NCBI GenBank assembly: GCA_022702705.1
Contig: CM040434.1
Coordinates: 18,519,771 to 18,583,770 of the forward strand
Direction: 5' to 3'
Source of the DNA: Papilionanthe hookeriana x Papilionanthe teres
Taxonomy: Eukaryota > Streptophyta > Magnoliopsida > Asparagales > Orchidaceae
DNA: 64,000 bases
The notes beneath the pieces are model-generated. The model ran no database searches. It was not told where the DNA came from and was given only the letters and a program-made list of their open reading frames with translations. Of this stretch, positions 25,331 through 38,100 are shown in pieces. The number at the start of each line of letters is the position of its first letter. Position 1 is the stretch's first letter. Both the position numbers and the translations under genes were made by a program.

Positions 25331-26380
25331 GCGTGCGTTGTATTCGAGTTTAATGAACTAGGTTATAGTTTTGCCCAAGGCAACAAACGATCCAGCTGTA
25401 AAATGTTTCTTTTATGAATACAATCTTTTATAATTTACTAAATATGAATTTTCTTAAATTTTGTGCCGAAATGACACTTTTGACGGAAACAAATGTGGCG
25501 CTTTGGCTTCCAAGTGGGGTCTATGAATAGATTTGAACGAACGTTGAGTGAAAATTTTGTATTTTCTGCTTTGTCCATCTCTTTGTCATTTTTTTTTGAA
25601 CCTCGATGGCCTCTAAATACTTTCCCCGAATCTTTTGTTTGGTTAAACCTTCTAAAAGATCAATACTTGCTGAGTTTGAGGTTAAGTTACTAGACAAGAC
25701 TAGTTTTACGAGACAAGTGTTGTCTTAGAGCAAGTGGATGTAGAGGTCTAGGCCACTGACTACTTGAGTGATGATATAATTTTTTACAGGGACTAGTTCC
25801 GCTATGGACTTTGACTACCATTATGTACCATACTTCATTTGATTTTCAACCTTTATGGTGTTATCCCAGCCCCAGTCAAGCCAAACTCAGTTGCTGTAGT
25901 GATGATTTATGTTATTTATTTGCTCAGACGAGGCAACCCTTGGTCATACAAACTGTTTTTTGCAAATGTCCTCTGGGTCGAGCCAAACAGATATGAGGTC
26001 TTTGGAACGACACAATAGCTCCATTTAATCTGCATTTAAAATAAGATAAAAGACTGGAAGGTTCATTTTTTGAGGGGTGCATGTGATGATTGGGGCATCT
26101 ATACTAGAGCCACAAGTGGCCCTTTTAAGAAAAACAAACTAATTTCTCCCCATGTGAAGGAAACGGAGCATGTCATACTTGGCCGTCATTTGTCTGTAGT
26201 TCCATATATTTATCCCCTAACCGTCAATAAGATGTGAACACGAGGGAATATGGCCTCATGACGGAAGAAATGTGGGCCACATCTGATGAGCTCGAAGAGA
26301 AAAGACAATAGAGAAGGCTAGCGACTCTATAAAAGGTATCAAGGAAAAGGAAAAAGACAGGCGGTTCCTTTGTCAGAAAA

Positions 26381-26437
26381 GAAGAAGAAGAAGAAGAAGA
26401 AGAAGAAGAAGAAGAAGAAGAAGAAGAAGAAGAAGAG
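26381..26437. repeat. (GAA)n microsatellite
   Basis: About 19 GAA triplets. On the minus strand this would read as polyserine, an artefact ORF that I do not call. Confidence 0.9.
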
Positions 26438-26571
26438 GGAACAAAAGAGGCTGGCCCATCTGGAGGGCACATATCAGGTTTGGATTTCATTCATTTGGTT
26501 CCAGAAACGTTTGTTATTATTTATAATAAGGTCACTAGTGATTTAATACTATTAAACAAAAAAGTCCCTCA

Positions 26572-27587
26572 ATGATCATAGGTGGTATGGGGAACTATGC
26601 GACTCCCTCCTTTTATCCAGTTGATATTGAAGGATCGTCAAGGCATATTTGGGCTCAAGTGACCTTTCAGCTGGCTTCGATGAATTTTATTCCTCTGTCA
26701 GAAAGTGTTGTGGCAAGTTGTCAGTCCGTAGAAGTGGAAGTTGAAGACGAATTTGCTAGTGAAGAGTTGGTGGAAAACGCAAGAGAATGTCCTCTTTCTT
26801 CTGAGTCTGTTGAACACAGGCGAAAGGGCAAGGACGTCTCCTCTGATACTTCTCCCTAGTCCTCCAAGAAGTAAGAAAGGTGGGAAGAATCGTCAAAAGG
26901 ACTAGCCAAAGGTTTATAGGAACTTTGATTCGACTCTTGATCTGGCAATATTGAGAGAGATTGGTTTTCCCTGAACTCAACATCCGTTGGTTATGCTTCC
27001 ACAACCACATACATTCTTTGGTTTGTTGGTTTAGATAATCAACTTTATGAACTCCACCCGGTCGATTTATGCCAATTGCTTGACTGTAACTAACTCTTGA
27101 GCTACACCTTGACACATCATCTAACTTCTATTTATCTATCAATGAGAGAAAGGCTTGCCAAATATGATGAAAAGGCTAGAAAATACAAGGAGTGGGCAGA
27201 TTTAGTAACAATGAGAGCAGTTGAGCCAGAGTCTAATGTAAGGGTTGCATGGGTGGAATTGGATATTGCATCCGAATGGAATTTGACAGTCTAAGACGAG
27301 AATGCCATATTGATATAACAAATGTTTACCATGACAACTGCCAAAGAAATCCTCGTTGCTTAAGTGGAATACTGGGAGACGGGTTGCAAAATTGCAACTA
27401 ACGAATTTGTTCGGGTGGGGTTGGTTGATCCCAAGTATTCCAAACTTGAAGAATTCAAAAATTTTAAGATGTTCTTTTTGCTTATGAACATTGCGGAGAA
27501 TCTGAATGGGACAATGTGGCGGGTCATGGATCGTCCAACGCTCATCCTGAAGACCTATAGATTCGGTCTCTTCCTTTTTCTTTATTA
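26572..27587 (+). pseudogene. Degraded ORF remnants, unassigned
   Basis: Three open pieces: 26572–26859 (acidic, DEFASEELVENARECPLSSE), 27097–27294 (helical, RLAKYDEKARKYKEWADLV) and 27364–27588 (GLVDPKYSKLEEFKNFKMFF). They may be 3' parts of the same decayed coiled-coil ORF as 24432–25330. No catalytic motif seen and no family recognised. Confidence 0.3.
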
Positions 27588-27845
27588 AAGTGTAAATACT
27601 TGAATTTTATAATAGAAATCCCTAAGAATGAAATATAATATTATGATCGACTGCTACTTACGATATTGTGCTTGACTATGATTTAATTGTTTCGTTTATA
27701 CAATTCACTTATTTTTTTATATCAAAAATGAGGAATTGTCGTGAAACACAATTTCAATATTTATATATAAAAAAAAACTTAGAAAAATTCTAATTTTTTT
27801 ATTAGCCTTCTGGAGCGTTGTACACAGCTTGTATTTTGATAACCT

Positions 27846-28066
27846 TTAGTTACGACGTCTTTTAGTTGTTTTATTTGCGACTAAGCGTTATAACGCTTTT
27901 TGTTGTCTTTATTGGAACCAAGTGTCATAATGCTTCTTGGTCATCTTTTAGGGAGAGAAGGCGTAACACTTTTTGGTCGTATTTGGTGTGACCATGCATC
28001 ACAACGCTTTTCTATTAACTTTGGTGGGACCAACGTTGTAACATTTTTTTATCATCCTTTCATAGA
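27846..28066. repeat. Diverged minisatellite of about 37 bp
   Basis: Five to six diverged units built on (A)GCGTTATAACGCTTTTTGTT and a GGGACCA-type end. The best unit contains a perfect 16-bp palindrome, AAGCGTTATAACGCTT, at 27883–27898. Other copies have decayed versions (AGTGTCATAATGCTT, GGCGTAACACTTT). Confidence 0.65.
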
Positions 28067-28561
28067 AAACTTGAGTTCCCCGAGTATTTCATTCCTTTTA
28101 CTCAACATATTTAAAAGAAATTAAAATTGATTGATTGTTTAATAGACTATTCATTGTAAGCCTTATGAAGATTAACCCTGTTGTCTGTTGTGTTTACTCA
28201 ATCGGATTTATGTCCCGATTGGTTTACTTCTAACACTTGGCACGATTCTTGCCATTAATGAGGAGGAAATCATTTCCGAAAAATAATCCTTATTGAAATT
28301 GAAAGATGGCTTTGTGACTAGAAGGTTCATGATTTTTTCAATTGACCCATTAACATTACAGTCGTTCAATTTCGATGCGTACCTTTTTGCTCGATGGGTT
28401 TGAGGTTATACAGTATTGAAAACAACTATCAAACATTGTTCAATCGTGTCGTGCTTTCCAAGTGTTTAAAAGACCCTTTAAGATTAATGTATTTGAATAG
28501 CACCTCATTTTCATCACGTGATCAGCTTTAAAGATTGTTTTAATGATGAGCCAACCTGGTT

Positions 28562-28712
28562 GCAAGAAGGATGAGTATGTCATGAAGTATGTCATGAAGA
28601 CAGTGACCCGAAAGAAGGATGAGTATGTCCTGCGATCTCTAGAAGATGAGTATGTCATGTGATCTCTAGAAGATGAGCATGTCATGAAGGCAGTGACCCG
28701 AAAGAAGGACGC
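28562..28712. repeat. Short tandem repeat block (GAAGATGAGTATGTCATG)
   Basis: Four to five copies of GAAG(G)ATGAGTATGTCATG with alternating tails, either GAAGACAGTGACCCGAAA or TGATCTCTA. The longer tail recurs at both ends of the block. Confidence 0.75.
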
Positions 28713-30690
28713 TCAGGGAGACACCCGAACATGCCACGTGCAAATCATACGAGAAAAAAATACATTCACATGCAATGAAAAATATCATAAAATAAAGTCA
28801 AAAGATTTTTAATGCATGATGCGCCTACGGCGTGTGTTGTTTTTCTACTTGTTTTATATTCGTAAGTACGAGCACACACTAGAAGTTCTACGCCAGTATA
28901 CGTATTATTCAAGTAATTCAGAGCTCTAATGGAGTTCCGTTTATCGATCCCACAGGGAAGCGAGGTAAGAGGTCTTTAGTCAAATTCTAGTATACTAATA
29001 TCATACCTTACTTTGGAAGATTGATTTAAGTGATTTTTCTAACAAGTACTCCAAAAGGTAAGTCTTATGTTTAAAACAACTAATAACTACTCCTAAAGAA
29101 AAATATTAATTATAAAGACAACCCTTTCTGGATGAATTGTTTTGGAGAATTTTGAGATGTAAAAACTACTATTCTTATGTAGTAAATTGGATAATGTAAA
29201 TGAATGAGATGTATTAAATATTGTATGAGCCAAATAGGAGCAATCCTACTCGTTACCCTCTTCTGAGTACTATAAAAAACATTAGTTAATCCTAGGTTTA
29301 GTCCCTAAAACCGTGGTTAGGCTGGGATGATACTGGCTCACTCCAGAGCTCCCACTTCCCTTCGCCTGAAGGCTAACTCTCGCTTTAGTTTCCAAACACT
29401 AGGACCGAATTGGGGATTTTAGTCTGTCACCCTAAAATCTCCAATTCTATGCCCATCAAAGTATATTTCTCTATTTATTTGCACTCAACCCCCATGAACT
29501 TCACCATCCATGGAATTTGAATGTGGTTCCACTTTATTTAGAATTACACCGCCCTCTCGGATCATAGCGCAATTACAACGAATTTTAACACTACAAGGAG
29601 CTCTTTTTAAAATGTAAATGAAGTGCAAGTAAAAACCATCACATATATAATTAAAACTTCTTTTAGCATGCATCCCAAGGTCCTAAACATGAATCCTGCT
29701 CATTGCAAAAAAAAAAGTAAAAGAAAAATAATGACATAATCTTCTCATGCCACTATTTCCAAATAAGAAGAAAGAGTAGCATAAACACATCACAAAGCAC
29801 GAAGAAAACACAACGGAAAACTTCATTTCATCAAAGCAAATCCACTACATAAGTGTTTACAAAATCATAAGATAATGAAGAACACAAAACATAGTTTTTT
29901 CCTCTTGAAAGAAAGATTAAAATCTCTCCCACAAAGTCTCCCGCTGATCCATGCAATGCTAGAACATTTCCTTACAGATTCTCTCAAAATCCCTTCTCCA
30001 ATCTCTCCAAAAAGATAGAAATCTAAATTTCTACTCATATTCTAAGATCTTTAAACATTCTCCACGTTTTCCTACTTACACACACCACTTTTTTGACATA
30101 AAAATCATTCTAATATAGTGTAGGGACAAATTTCCCAAGAGGTGCTTCAAGAAACCTTCCAAAAAGCGTCTAAATTCAATGTATATGGCCAATAACCGTC
30201 CCTGGCTCCATCAACATCGTTTTCAAGTGCCGTCGAAGCCCAAAAATTTTGCTCTCAGGTTTCTAGCGCCGCTGGCGACCATTTTGTGCAGCTCTACCAT
30301 TTTGCTCTGTTTGGCTCCGTGTTAGCTCTGTTTCGCCCAATTTTAGTTGTGTTGCGTTCCTAACAGATAACCCTACAAAATAAGCATAAATACAACATTT
30401 ATTTAAAGTACACTATCATTCAAAAGTATGCGAGAAGTGTAAAAGAGATTAGCATAGAAAGACTTATCGAAATGAGTAAGGTCAAAATCTGCTTTATTGC
30501 TAGTTTTTGCTCTAAATTGCACCGATTTTTCTTTTTCTCATAAAGTTCATTTCTTGTACCTAAAATAAAAAACATTCAAAATACCTTCCTTTAAAGTGTA
30601 ATATCATTAAAATTAAGCATAAAATATATATGAAAAATCAAGCAGTTTTTAGGCGTCTCAATGCACAAATTAAACATGCAATATGATGTA
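28713..30690. other. Non-coding, probably retroelement-derived
   Basis: No ORFs. The phrase GTTTATCGATCCCACAGGGA (28942–28961) and GC-richer islands near 29330–29420 and 30200–30350 resemble non-coding parts of plant LTR retroelements, but no terminal repeats or target duplication could be found. Confidence 0.35.
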
Positions 30691-30699
30691 AAAGCATAT

Positions 30700-31620
30700 A
30701 AGCATGCAAGTGATCGATCGAACGAGCCATGGTGGTCGGTCTGTCCAAAGAAGCGAGTGGATCAATCTTGGATAATCAATCAGACCCAATAGATGGGTGA
30801 TCACCCTAGGAAGACTAATCAAACCCAAAGCTGGTGATCAGCACGTAATGATTGATCAACCCCAAAGGATAGGGTGATCGACATGAAACAACCGATCGAA
30901 GACAAATTAGATGATAGACACGTAGCGGTTGATCAAGCCCAAAGAATATGGTGATCGGTCTGAGAGGACCGATCAAACCTAAAGTTGGTGATCAGCACGT
31001 AGTTGTCGATCAAACGCGAAGGATAGGGTGATCGGCTCAGGACTACCGATCGAACCCAAAGCGGGTGATAAAAAAGTAGCGGTCAATAAAATCTGAGGGA
31101 TAGGGTAATCTACTTAGGAAGACTGCTCAAACCCAATGTGGGTATTCGACACATAGCGGTCGATCAAACCCAAAAGATAGAGTGATTGGCCCAGAATGGA
31201 TGATCGAACCCAAAGCTGGTGATCGACACATGACAGTCGATCAAACCTATAAGATATGGTGATTGGTCCGGGATGATCGATCCAACCCCAAGACGGTGAT
31301 TGACACGTAGCGGTGGATCAAAATTTAAGGATAGGGTGATCGGTCCAGGATGACCGCTCAAACCCAAAGTGGGCGATCGACTCGTAGCAGTCAATCAAAC
31401 CTGATGGATAGGGTGATCGAATCGGGATGATCGCTTGAACCTAAAGTGGGTGATCGTCACATAGCGGTTAATCAAACCCAAAAGATAGGGTGATCAGCTT
31501 GAGACGACCGATCTAACCCAAAGTGGGTGATCGATACATAGCGGTCAATTGAACCCAAAATAAAGGGTGATCAACTCAGAACTGTTGATCGTACCCAAAA
31601 GTATAGGTCAATCATTCCAA
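30700..31620. repeat. Dimeric minisatellite, about 39-bp half-units with hairpins
   Basis: About eleven copies of a unit of about 78 bp made of two related half-units. Half A reads GGGTGATCGG…CCGATCGAACCCAAAG. Half B reads GGGTGATCGACACGTAGCGG then TCGATCAAACCCAAAGGATA. Each half contains an inverted repeat: for example GATCGGTC-tgagag-GACCGATC (30957–30978) in A and GATCGAC-acatgaca-GTCGATC (about 31220–31241) in B. Copies are diverged. Confidence 0.85.
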
Positions 31621-33840
31621 AGTGATAAATAGAACTGAAGTGCTCACACAATCACACATATTATATGCAACATGAGCCACATGCAAAAATGCAACAAATG
31701 GCCACCATATGCGATGCAACCGAAAATACTCTACGACACGTTAAAGTCAGCCTAACAAGCTCGCGTAGGCACCTAAAGCTGACACTTTTGGATCCCCAAT
31801 ATAACCGCCTCGAACTTTGGAAGACTTCATCCTTCTACTTCTCGTAGGGATAGTCATTCACCGTTTGTAGAATAAACTAGCTACAAAGCTTTTTCTATCC
31901 TACGATCTTCCGCAGTATCGTTGGATGGGCTAGCAATAAAGATTTTTTCCATCCTTGGAGATCAAACTCTCTCAACTCTCCAAGACATGTTAGAGGCCAA
32001 AGCCATGGGAAATTGAAATTCTGACTCGTTAGGATTTAGGCCTAGGCTTCACAGAAAGGGAAACACTCAAAATCGCAAGGAGTGTCCGACAAAAGCTTCC
32101 TAACATATGGCTACCTCTAGGAAATCAATAGCGGACAAAAGGAACCGTGGTCATGCCGTCTATCGTTGGCTGACCATGCTAACCCCTTGGGTAGTCAAAC
32201 CGACAACATGAAACCTAGACTAACCTAGGGTCAGTTAAGGAAGAAAACAAGAAGAGTTAGAAAATCTCACTACCACGAAGGTTGCAGATGCGTTTCTTCG
32301 AGTAGGAGGAAGCTCTCCTATCGATAGGAGAAAACCTACATTTTGACGGTGCTTTGGCGGTCCTCCAGTGTTCTAGTATGAAGCACTCCTCATAAAGATC
32401 TCCTCATACACTCTCAGAAAATGTGATAGAGGAAGATGGAGGAGAAGAGGAAGAAGAAGGTGACAGAGAAGAAGATGATGAGGGAAAAAAACTCCTCTAA
32501 GCTCTCCCCAAGAGGCTCTCTCCAAAGCCTCTCCAAGCTTCTCCAAATGCTTTCCATGGCTCTCCTGAAAATCCTCTCCAATATCTCCTTTGACCTCTTG
32601 ATGGACATTCACCCTCCTCTTCTCCTCAGCTCACCACAAAGAAGAAAATAAAGTGGCTCAGAGGAAAGGACCAGTCCTAGAGGGAGATCGAGAGAGAGTC
32701 TGGGAGAAATGAGGCTTTCCCATAGTTTAAGACAGCTGGGCCAACCAATTGACTGAAATGTCCCTGGTAGAATCCCTAGGAAGCTTCTAAATGAAGGGTA
32801 AAAGAGGTAATTTACACCCAATTTTATTGTCTCAAGGCTCATCATCACTAACTCTACCAATTTGGCTGCCTCGCGACTCAAAACAGGAGCCCAAATGGCT
32901 ATTTTCAGTGACCTAAAAAGTAACTGACGCCCAGGTGCCTGGATTTTAGTACCATGGTACCAGTTCTAGCAGCCCAAAGCCTACCTCCCATGGTACAATG
33001 TCTTGCCACCCAGGTAGCGCCTACCTCCTTGGCTCCCAAAAAGAAGCTATTTTTGGTGTCTTGGGTGCCTTGGCTTCCAGATCTAGTGCCTAAGTGCTCA
33101 GTCTGGCACCCAAGCATAGGTGACTGGTGCTAAAATTATAATGGCTTGATTTAAGATGTTTAGGAAGGCATTTTAAGCACCTAAGCTCCCGGGTCAGCAC
33201 CTACGTACAGGTATAGTTCCGAAACCTTGATTTTTACTAGGAGCACTCGATGGAGGATTTTCTCAATCCATAAGCTATGAGAGACTACATATGAAGGAAA
33301 TGTAGTCTCATAACTCTGAATTTAAGTATTCGTGTTGGTCATTCACTAGGGAAATCATTGTTAACAGTCGTTCTATGACACAACGTGAGTAAGGTGTCCC
33401 AAACCTTAACATTCCCATAGCACTTGTAGGAGGCTTCCGTGACTTCCCTTGGCCATGAGAGGCTCTAGACAGACGTGTGGTGACCTATAAACAATATTAT
33501 AAGCACCAAATATGTTCCACATACTGAATGAGCCTTTCTGATGGTAGGTTCTTCTGAGTGAGGCTAAATCATCACCAAATCTAGCTTCTTGCTCCAAAAA
33601 AGTGCTAGGAAGTCCCGAGTTGGTATCTTGAGCTTCCAGATGCTAAGACGAACCTTATATAATCTAGAATCACACAGGTGAAGACCCTCAACTTGTCACA
33701 TAAAGAACGGTTGCCAACAAAGGACCCTGAACAAGTGCATAATGTCGTTGAGACACAGTGCACTTATTGGAAGCATAAAAAATGAAAGTCTTTCTATGTA
33801 GCCGAGATGACATCCCAGGAGAACACTAAAAAAAACTTGA
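31621..33840. other. Non-coding DNA with low-complexity GA/TC patches
   Basis: No supportable gene. 32430–32490 is GA-rich and 32500–32580 is CT-rich. 32930–33220 contains repeated words such as GGTGCCT and CCCAGGT and a KpnI-like palindrome in CATGGTACCA. ORFs here lack coding character. Probably decayed retroelement. Confidence 0.4.
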
Positions 33841-34335
33841 CCAGGCCATATATACTGGACAGAGTATGGTTGAGGGGGTGGCTAGCTTGTCGAAGTTGGC
33901 TAATCAGAAAGGAACACAACCAACCCGAGTATTCTAGACATGGCTGAGGATGTGGTTAGCCAACCGAAGGTAGCTAACCATAAAAAAATCTCACTAGTTC
34001 AAACCTACTGGACGTAGCTGGCAAGAGGTGGCCAGTAGCTAAAGCTAACTTACCACAATCAAACTCAACCAATCCATATTTTCTGGACGTGGATGAGGAA
34101 AGTCCTGCTTGACCTCAATCGTAACAGCAAATCAATTTATCTTACCTATCTTTCGAAATGACAGAACGATGAAAGCCTCTATGTGACCTCAGTCATAACC
34201 ATAAAGGAGCACATCTGGTCTAGATTTCTTGGACATTGTCAAGGTTGTGGTAGACGGATGACGCTAATCGACTAAAAAGAGGCTCAGCCAATTAAGGCTT
34301 TCTAGACATAGTTGGGGAAAGTCCTGCCTGACCTC
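33841..34335. repeat. Diverged tandem repeats of about 75 bp
   Basis: Loose copies of a unit built on TACTGGAC(G/A)TAG.TG…GGTGGCTAGC…GTAGCTAACCA…AACCAACCC, at roughly 33849, 33930, 34006 and 34077, with further decayed copies to 34335. A phrase GGAAAGTCCTGC(C/T)TGACCTCA occurs near 34098 and near 34316. The array ends about 15 bp before the boundary of the old LTR. Confidence 0.6.
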
Positions 34336-34350
34336 ATCCTTAATGGTAGA

Positions 34351-35140
34351 TGTCAGCCGTTTTAAATTCCTGTTTAGTTGAAAAATATGTTTTTTGGATG
34401 TTTCATTTTAAAAAGGGTTTTAATTTTATAAAATAGAAATTTGATTTAATTTAATATATATATATATATATATATGGGTTTTGAAATTAATATTTTTTTA
34501 TTTTGAAGAATATGAAATCAAACTGATCTCATATAAATAGTAGTTTAAATAATCAAGTATTTCACCTCAAGACATGTATTTGTCCCGAAGAACAAGTACA
34601 AGGCTTGAGGTGAAGCATGATCAAATAAACTAAAGAATTTATGACATCCGTTTGATCTGTGAACCATTTTGATCTGCAATTTCCCCTACATAATATGAAG
34701 GAATTAGATAGGGTTTATATTAATATGGGGTTTTTAAGTTTCCTATAAGGGCAAGCCCCTATAGTTAACTCTTGATTTAGATCGGGAAATATTTTTATTC
34801 ATGACTTCCAAAGGTAAGGTCTTCCAAGAAAATGTGATAGTCGGAAATTTAATAGGTGAATGGCTCAAATTTTTAGAACATTTCATTTTATCAGAATCCA
34901 AAGGAGGGAAGGCTAGGGGAAGAACACAGATTCAAGGGAAACCTTGATGTCCTCCCAAACTATCCTATAGTTGGCTTTAAATCTTGGAAATGGAGTTATT
35001 TAAATTTCAATCCTGCTAATTAATTATAGGAATTACATTTGCAGAATATCTGAGTATGCAAACAACCTGGAAGATGGGAGGATTTATGTCGCATTAGACG
35101 ACAACCTTGGAATTCTAAAGCGAATTAGGGCTTATATTGT
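34351..35140 (-). repeat. Old reverse-oriented LTR, 3' part (interrupted)
   Basis: Read on the minus strand this matches, with much divergence, the last ~800 bp of the 7.3-kb LTR. Shared blocks include TGTCAGCC at the boundary, the TA-repeat zone, GATATGAAATCAAAC-type words, AAATAAACTA…GACATCCGTTTG and CTATAAGGGCAAGC. It stops exactly where the younger element begins, and the rest continues at 62002–64000. The preceding DNA has no recognisable primer binding site, so 34351 is more likely an outer element boundary than an internal one. Confidence 0.85.
35136..35140. other. Left target-site duplication candidate (ATTGT)
   Basis: The five bases next to the left LTR correspond to ACTGC at 62002–62006 on the other side. 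Both align to TTTGC at the same place in the reverse-complemented LTR sequence, and differ from each other by two transitions. This supports the insertion point and the LTR start at 35141. Confidence 0.6.
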
Positions 35141-38100
35141 TGTTGACCTCATTTTTGATGAGGTCTTTTCTCTTCTCTCTCTATAGTACTTAGGATCTAG
35201 CCTTAGGCTTTCACTTTGACTATCTTAGTGGACTAGAAATAAAACCCACCACTTAGAAATTCAAACACCTCTTAACTCCCTGCAAAACCCATAAGTTTGA
35301 TTGTAAACCCCTAAGTCACTTGGAGGGTTAAGATCAAATGTGGAGGTTTAAAGGATGAGCTCCCTATAGGACTCTTTGGCCTTAGGACTACCCTGGGTGG
35401 CCTGGTTTGGTGAGGGTTGACCTGCACACATTACATTTTCGTACACATTCCAAATCCTAAAACCATTCATACCTAACTTGACTTCCTGACTCATGTAGGT
35501 AATTCATATGGATGGACCTTAACCCCAGAGCCCTTGGCTAAGAGGGTTAGGAACAACATAGTGAATGCCTCAAAAGAGTCCTCTCATGGCTCTTATGGGC
35601 TTGGTATGACTTCATGGCTCAACCAAAGTGATTCCATTCTACTCAAACTTGATCAATCTTCTTTTTTTTTCAAAATTTCAATTTTTGACCCCGGAGCCCT
35701 ACACCTACCAAATACCCTTGAAACTACCCAAAATTTGCAAAAATTACCTAATTTACCCAAAATTTCTCAAAACCAATCCTAAACATTTCCCACCATTCAA
35801 ATTGATCACCCATGGCCAAATATACCAAAAATTCCAAAAATACCCCTCAATACCCTCCAAATAACCAAAATGCCCTTCTTAACCAAAAAATCCATAAATT
35901 CCAAAAATTCCTAGAAAATTTCAGAAAATCCCAAATATTCCGAATTTCATTTTGTTCAACTACACCATAGGCCAATTTTGTCAATTTAACCCACTTTTAC
36001 CAAAACCCCCAATTTGGCCCATTTTTAACCCAAGTGGACCCAATGTCCCACTAAATCAACCCAATTGACCTCAACTTTGACCTAATTCTATTCTAAACTT
36101 CAATTAAATATCCCTAATATCAATTTAGACCAAATCCAAGCCCAATTTGATTGACATTTGGATCGAATTCCAATTTGAAGCTTAAAGCCCAATTTTGGCC
36201 CATGACCTAAACCTAGCCCAAACAAACCCGATTCAACTCCAATTAACCCCAAATCTTTTCCTAAACCTTCCTAATATCCCCAAAAACAAAACACTAACAA
36301 GATTTGCCCCAAGTTTGAACCTAAACTCCACCTAAATCTAACCCAAAACCAAAATCCCCATTTTTGGCCTAAACCCACCATAAACCCAAATGGGCCCAAA
36401 TCCCAAAATCAAAGCCCAACCAAAGTTGAAAACTCTTTGTGACACTCCCATAAAAATTTCTCAACATTAATTTTACATCAAATCTATCCTTAGCCCAACC
36501 TTAGCCCAAGTTAGCCCAATTTGACCCACTTTGGCCCCTTTACAAAAAAAGCCCAAATTAAATCCAATTCCACTGTAAATGATACCAAATCTTTTCTGAA
36601 ATGTTCAAGAAACATCCCTAAACTAAACCCAACATTTATTTGGCCCAATCCTTCACAAAATTTCCATCCACCAATTTGTTTTCAAACCTAAAGGTCCACT
36701 TTCTTAAACCATTCTAAAAGCCCACTTCCACCAAATCCAAAAGCCTAAAAATTCATCCAAAGCCCCTATAACAGTCTCCCTCATCATGCATTCAATTTAA
36801 TATCATCCCTAAAGTTCTAATTGATCATCAATTATTCCAATCTTGGCCTCATGACAATCTCCCTTAAAATCATCAAAAATGCCAATATCCTTCTTCATGC
36901 AAATGACTTGACTTTTCCAAAGACAAATGAAGCCACAATGGAGTTATTCACAAGCCATATGAAGCCATGATAGCTTGGCCTTGTCATCAATCCCTTTATG
37001 GCAAGAGAAGGGAGCCTTTTAATGATTCCCTTAAAGTTGATTAAACATTCTTATGCTTCCCTTAACCTATGCTTAAACTTAATTGTACTTGGATTTTGAC
37101 TTGACCCCACTAATCAAGCTGACCCAAGTGACTTTCTCTTCAGCCCAAACCAGCCTTGGGTGGTGCACCAAGCCTAAAACCATGGGTTCACCAAATTGAA
37201 CCCAAAATAAGCCTCCCCTCATTCCATTTCAATTCAACCACTTTACACATGGCCAACCCTAATTGACTGCACCAAACCCCAGCCCTGACTCCCCTAAGTC
37301 AGATGGTGACCTGACCCTGGCCGGCTAGCCACCAGGCCGCCGGAAAACGCCATGGCCGAGGAGCTTGGAATGAGCCAAAATTCAAATTCTCACCTGCTGA
37401 GCTGCCCCACTCCAATTGGCCACCACTGCTCTTCATCTCCTTCCCTAGGCAGTCGATCCCAGCCATCAATTGCCTCTGGGAAGCCCACGGCCATGGCTAT
37501 TCGAACCAGCCACCCCTCTCGGCCAAAAGGTTGGGCGAAATCAACGTTCGCGGAATTCCTCAAAACTCCTCGCGAGCTTCCCCAGCCAAGAGCAATCCAT
37601 CCCAACCGGTTCTCCCGCCCTAAACCCCATTAATTGAGCTCGATTTTGGAGCTCGATTCTCGGCCCGAACGAGACATCCCTGGAATCTCTACCAAAATCA
37701 AATTAAACTCACCCACACCTGCACAGGACCAAGAGAAGGAGTTCCCCTGTGGAAGCCCTCTCACCAGGCCAGCCATTCTCTCTATCGGCCAAGCTTTGAA
37801 ATCGAGCTTGGTAGAAGTTGTACCTAGACAATTCGACAGGGCCAGAGGCTTCATCCCCAGGCTTCTCCAACTCCAGCGAACGTGCCGAGCACATTCAGTG
37901 GAGGCCTCACCTCCTGAACCAAGGTATAGACACTCCTCCTCCCCGAGAGCTTCCATCGATTCTCCATTTTGTTTGAGTTGATTTCAATGCATGTAAACCG
38001 TATGGATGTGTTCTTCTCTTCAAGACGAATCCATAGAGTATAAGAACATGAAAATCCGTTGAGAAACAAGAGAGATCTTAGGGTTTTAGTGTGGACGGTC

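Noticed and set aside
26224..26490. Minus-strand ORF with polyserine
   Set aside because: It is a translation of the GAA microsatellite, not a gene.
35144..35146. LTR start at 35144 (TGACCTC) instead of 35141
   Set aside because: Starting at 35141 gives a TG terminus and a flank that aligns with the right flank as a duplicated site, so it was preferred; 35144 stays possible.
37352..37981. ORFs of 93 and 115 residues in the 5' LTR
   Set aside because: They lie in the GC-rich LTR zone; the counterparts in the 3' LTR (56869–57333) are shorter and frame-disrupted, and no domain is recognisable.
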